64,000 nt of DNA, taken from Phylloscopus collybita (lineage: Eukaryota > Chordata > Aves > Passeriformes > Phylloscopidae). The DNA is taken from assembly GCA_027886175.1 (NCBI GenBank), contig JAJNNQ010000003.1:5309501-5373500 (forward strand), read 5' to 3'. How positions within the stretch are numbered: the stretch's first letter is position 1; each line of letters opens with the position of its first letter. The notes beneath the pieces were generated by a model. It made no database searches. It was not told where the DNA came from and saw nothing but the letters and a program-made list of their open reading frames with translations. Below, in pieces: positions 61,615 to 64,000 of this stretch. Position numbers and translations under genes: made by a program.

Positions 61615-62559
61615 TGGCTAAAGGAACTTTAAAGGGCTTTCTTGCTCTGTGCCAGCCTTGGCCAGCAGAGTCTTGGTCCCTTTGAAACATTTTTATCCTC
61701 ATGTCTAGTTCTGGTGGGTGGGACACCCACTCCTTTACCCTGACTGTCTGTTCTATTCTTTACTTCCACTGGATAAAAAAAAAAAATAAAGTGAATAAAT
61801 GTCACTCCCCTTTCCCCCCTCTAGCATATTTTTCTTTTTTTTCTGGCTAGAGCCAAAGTCAGAGTGTCCCAGAAAATAGGATGTGTAGGATAACTCCCAG
61901 GTTTTTGGCTCTTCTTCTGAATAGCTTCTCCCCTGTCCTAGATCCACCCTAGACATGAGCTCTGTGCTCACCCCAGGCCTGTCAGGATTAGCAGGGATAT
62001 CTCCAGGGCTGACCTTGCCCCCTGTGTGGATGTGCCTCTCTCACCCACCCACCTGCCCTGATCCTGCCTGCTTTCCCTGGAATGCTGCATGGCTCCATGC
62101 AAGGCATACCATGGAACCAAAAGCCCCTAGAAATGGAACTGGATTTATAGAGTGACCTATTTTGAAGGGAATGGGATTTACCAAGGGCCTGTTCTCAGGA
62201 CGTGTGAACATAAAGTGCCTGTGCCTCTGAGAATACAGAGAATTTCAGGCTGCATCTAAAATGGGAAGCAGAAGAGTGAAACTCTCCCTACATTCCCAGA
62301 TTCTAATCTTATTTAAATTCACACATATCTAGCATGCAGTAATGAAACTCCTTCAGATTTAAGAGAAATCAAGATCCAGCCAGTGTGATTAATCTTGTGA
62401 ATAAAAAGGTTTGGGATTAGATATTCTTTCTGTGTGACACTTCAGCAATATGCTGTTATAAAAGGCACAGCAGGAGTTAGTCTTGAAGTGTCAGAATAGC
62501 TTCTTTAGTGACAAAGCATTTATACATGTAAATTTTCAAAGAAAGTTGGCAACCCTTTT

Positions 62560-62760
62560 GTGGGTTCAATTTGTACCTGTCACTCACTTGCAGATGCAAA
62601 TTTGAGTTACTTGCGGCTCTAATTACAGAGCTTGATTGTCATCACAAATCAGGTAGTGAGATGTGAAACTACTGAGGTTTGTGCCATCATTTGTTGTTAA
62701 AACATGAATGCAAATGTTGCCATCAAAAAGCAAAGTCGGCCAGGGCTTTGCCCTGCTGAT
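62560..62760. promoter_or_regulatory. Enhancer-like island with two octamers
   Basis: Two exact octamers ATGCAAAT (62594-62601 and 62708-62715) flank TCTAATTACAG (62618-62628) and GATTGTCATC. CpGs are retained near 62614 and 62738. POU-domain factors bind the octamer. Repeat-free; role inferred. Confidence 0.32.
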
Positions 62761-64000
62761 CAGTATGAATATTACAAATAAGTGCAATATGGAAATAAAA
62801 GGAATTTAATCAGTGGGGCTGTGTGTGAATAACAAGGAAAGGAGTGAGTGTGTGGTGAAATCGGGACAGTAAAAAGGGAAATAAAAAAGAAATAAAAAGA
62901 TTGTTTTGTCTGTGCAGCAAAGTATGACAAAATGAGATTTTTTTTTCATTTAAGTGTTTCTTAGACCCAGCTGCCTTTTGTACCTTCCAAATTTCTCTTT
63001 TCTAAGGAATCCTAGTTCTTTTATTTTTGCTGTGAGCTTTCTAATTTTCAAGTGAAAGAAGATGACTTTATAAAATTATTCATCAGATAACTATTGTGCT
63101 GTAACTTTCTCTTCTCTTCTATTACATTTATATGTATGCATATAGAGAGAGGGAGTTATATTTCACTCTCAACATATAAGAATTTGATTTTTATTCAGAG
63201 AAAATGTTGAGGTGTGAAGATTGTTAATTATAACCCTTCATTAATTTCTTTTAAATTAAAAACTGGAGATAGGTACAACATGTTATTGTGCCTCAGTTAA
63301 CATCTGCCAGACAATGATAATTCAACACAAGTTTTGGAGTTTCTTTGTGGTTGGAGAATCTGTTGCACAAAAATGATGGTAGAAATAATGAAGAACTGAT
63401 TATTTTATATTTGGAACCAAAGGTAGGGTCTAAAAAGATGTGATAATTTCACTTCACAGATTTTCAATGCTTAATTAAGAAATGGGCTAATGAAGAAGAA
63501 ATGGCAGTAGCTGGCTGGGGGCACTTAGATAAGTTTGAGGATAAACATGTGATATCACATTCCGCAGTGTTGCGACCCTCCTGGTGAATTTTTCTACAAG
63601 CGTAATTTCAGCAGTCAGCCTCAGTCTTATCTCTTCCCCTTTCCATCAAGCAGACACCTTACCTCAGAGAATAATTATTGCTGTGGTGATTTCTAAATTA
63701 CTGGATCCATGGAGCCTACTTAACCTGATGCAAAAGGTCCTTTCTCCTTCCCCACTTTCCTCATTACCGAAGGAGAACATTTTGGCCCGAACAATGGCTG
63801 TACACATCAGCACTGATTTATTAAGTTTAGAGGATTTGCACTGTTGTTTTACAAAATGGTGTCAACCTGCAGCATGACTCTATTTGATGATGAATAGCTT
63901 TCCCAGGCCAAAGAGCTAATGACATCCAGAGCTTCCGTGCCTCCCACACTCCTGTGGTCCGAAAGGCCACGGATAATTTCTGCCGAATCCAGCCCATAAA

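Larger units (their letters stand above)
59916..64000. other. Non-coding sequence, no gene seen
   Basis: Unique AT-rich sequence with a GC-richer block at 61940-62130. A (GA)n run lies at 61313-61328. Octamer motifs lie at 61166-61173, 61446-61453, 62594-62601 and 62708-62715. The last 150 bp carry several CpGs (near 63936, 63960, 63970, 63984). Frames up to 97 codons are unrecognised. Confidence 0.58.

Overview
This 64 kb window is vertebrate nuclear DNA, very probably from a bird and most likely a songbird. The sauropsid assignment rests on two diagnostic CR1 LINE 3' ends (53929-54116 on +, 48938-49015 on -). The songbird suggestion rests on a 446 bp solo LTR (39553-39998) that I recognise from memory as the passerine ERVL type, so it is less certain. 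Interspersed repeats are sparse, as is usual in birds. The window is AT-rich and CpG-poor, with no bacterial or viral gene organisation.

I find no protein-coding gene I can support. The longest open frame is 192 codons (7393-7971, +), interrupted in character by a GT microsatellite. No ORF carries a recognisable domain, and no chain of exons with consistent splice sites is visible. The best exon-like object is a 35-codon open stretch after a plausible acceptor (19572-19676), held at low confidence. The window therefore reads as intergenic DNA or the inside of a very large intron. No tRNA, rRNA or known miRNA was recognised.

Layout. 1-15 kb: unique AT-rich sequence with enhancer-like islands (2370-2720, 5895-6010, 12090-12330), a locally CpG-enriched 430 bp patch (7430-7860) and a somewhat GC-richer block (10450-11780). 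15-31 kb: an enhancer-like island at 15480-15600, a perfect 14 bp inverted repeat at 16367-16420, the exon-like stretch at 19.6 kb, an A/C-rich tract at 22.0 kb and a (CTG)12 repeat at 23.2 kb. 31-45 kb: a small CpG cluster, more enhancer-like islands, a 300 bp polypurine tract, a hairpin at 38.3 kb, the solo LTR and a pair of CACGTG E-boxes. 45-64 kb: the densest repeat section, with CR1, a 40 nt T run, a MIR SINE, a second CR1, a GC-richer 1.3 kb block containing an LTR-like segment, a possible second MIR, a 24 bp palindrome and five same-strand octamer motifs between 59.4 and 62.7 kb.

There are no genes here to work together. The plausible function of the window is cis-regulatory: several islands combine homeodomain, MEIS, FOX, POU and E-box-like motifs with local CpG retention. 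That is inference from base composition and motifs, since conservation cannot be measured from one sequence.
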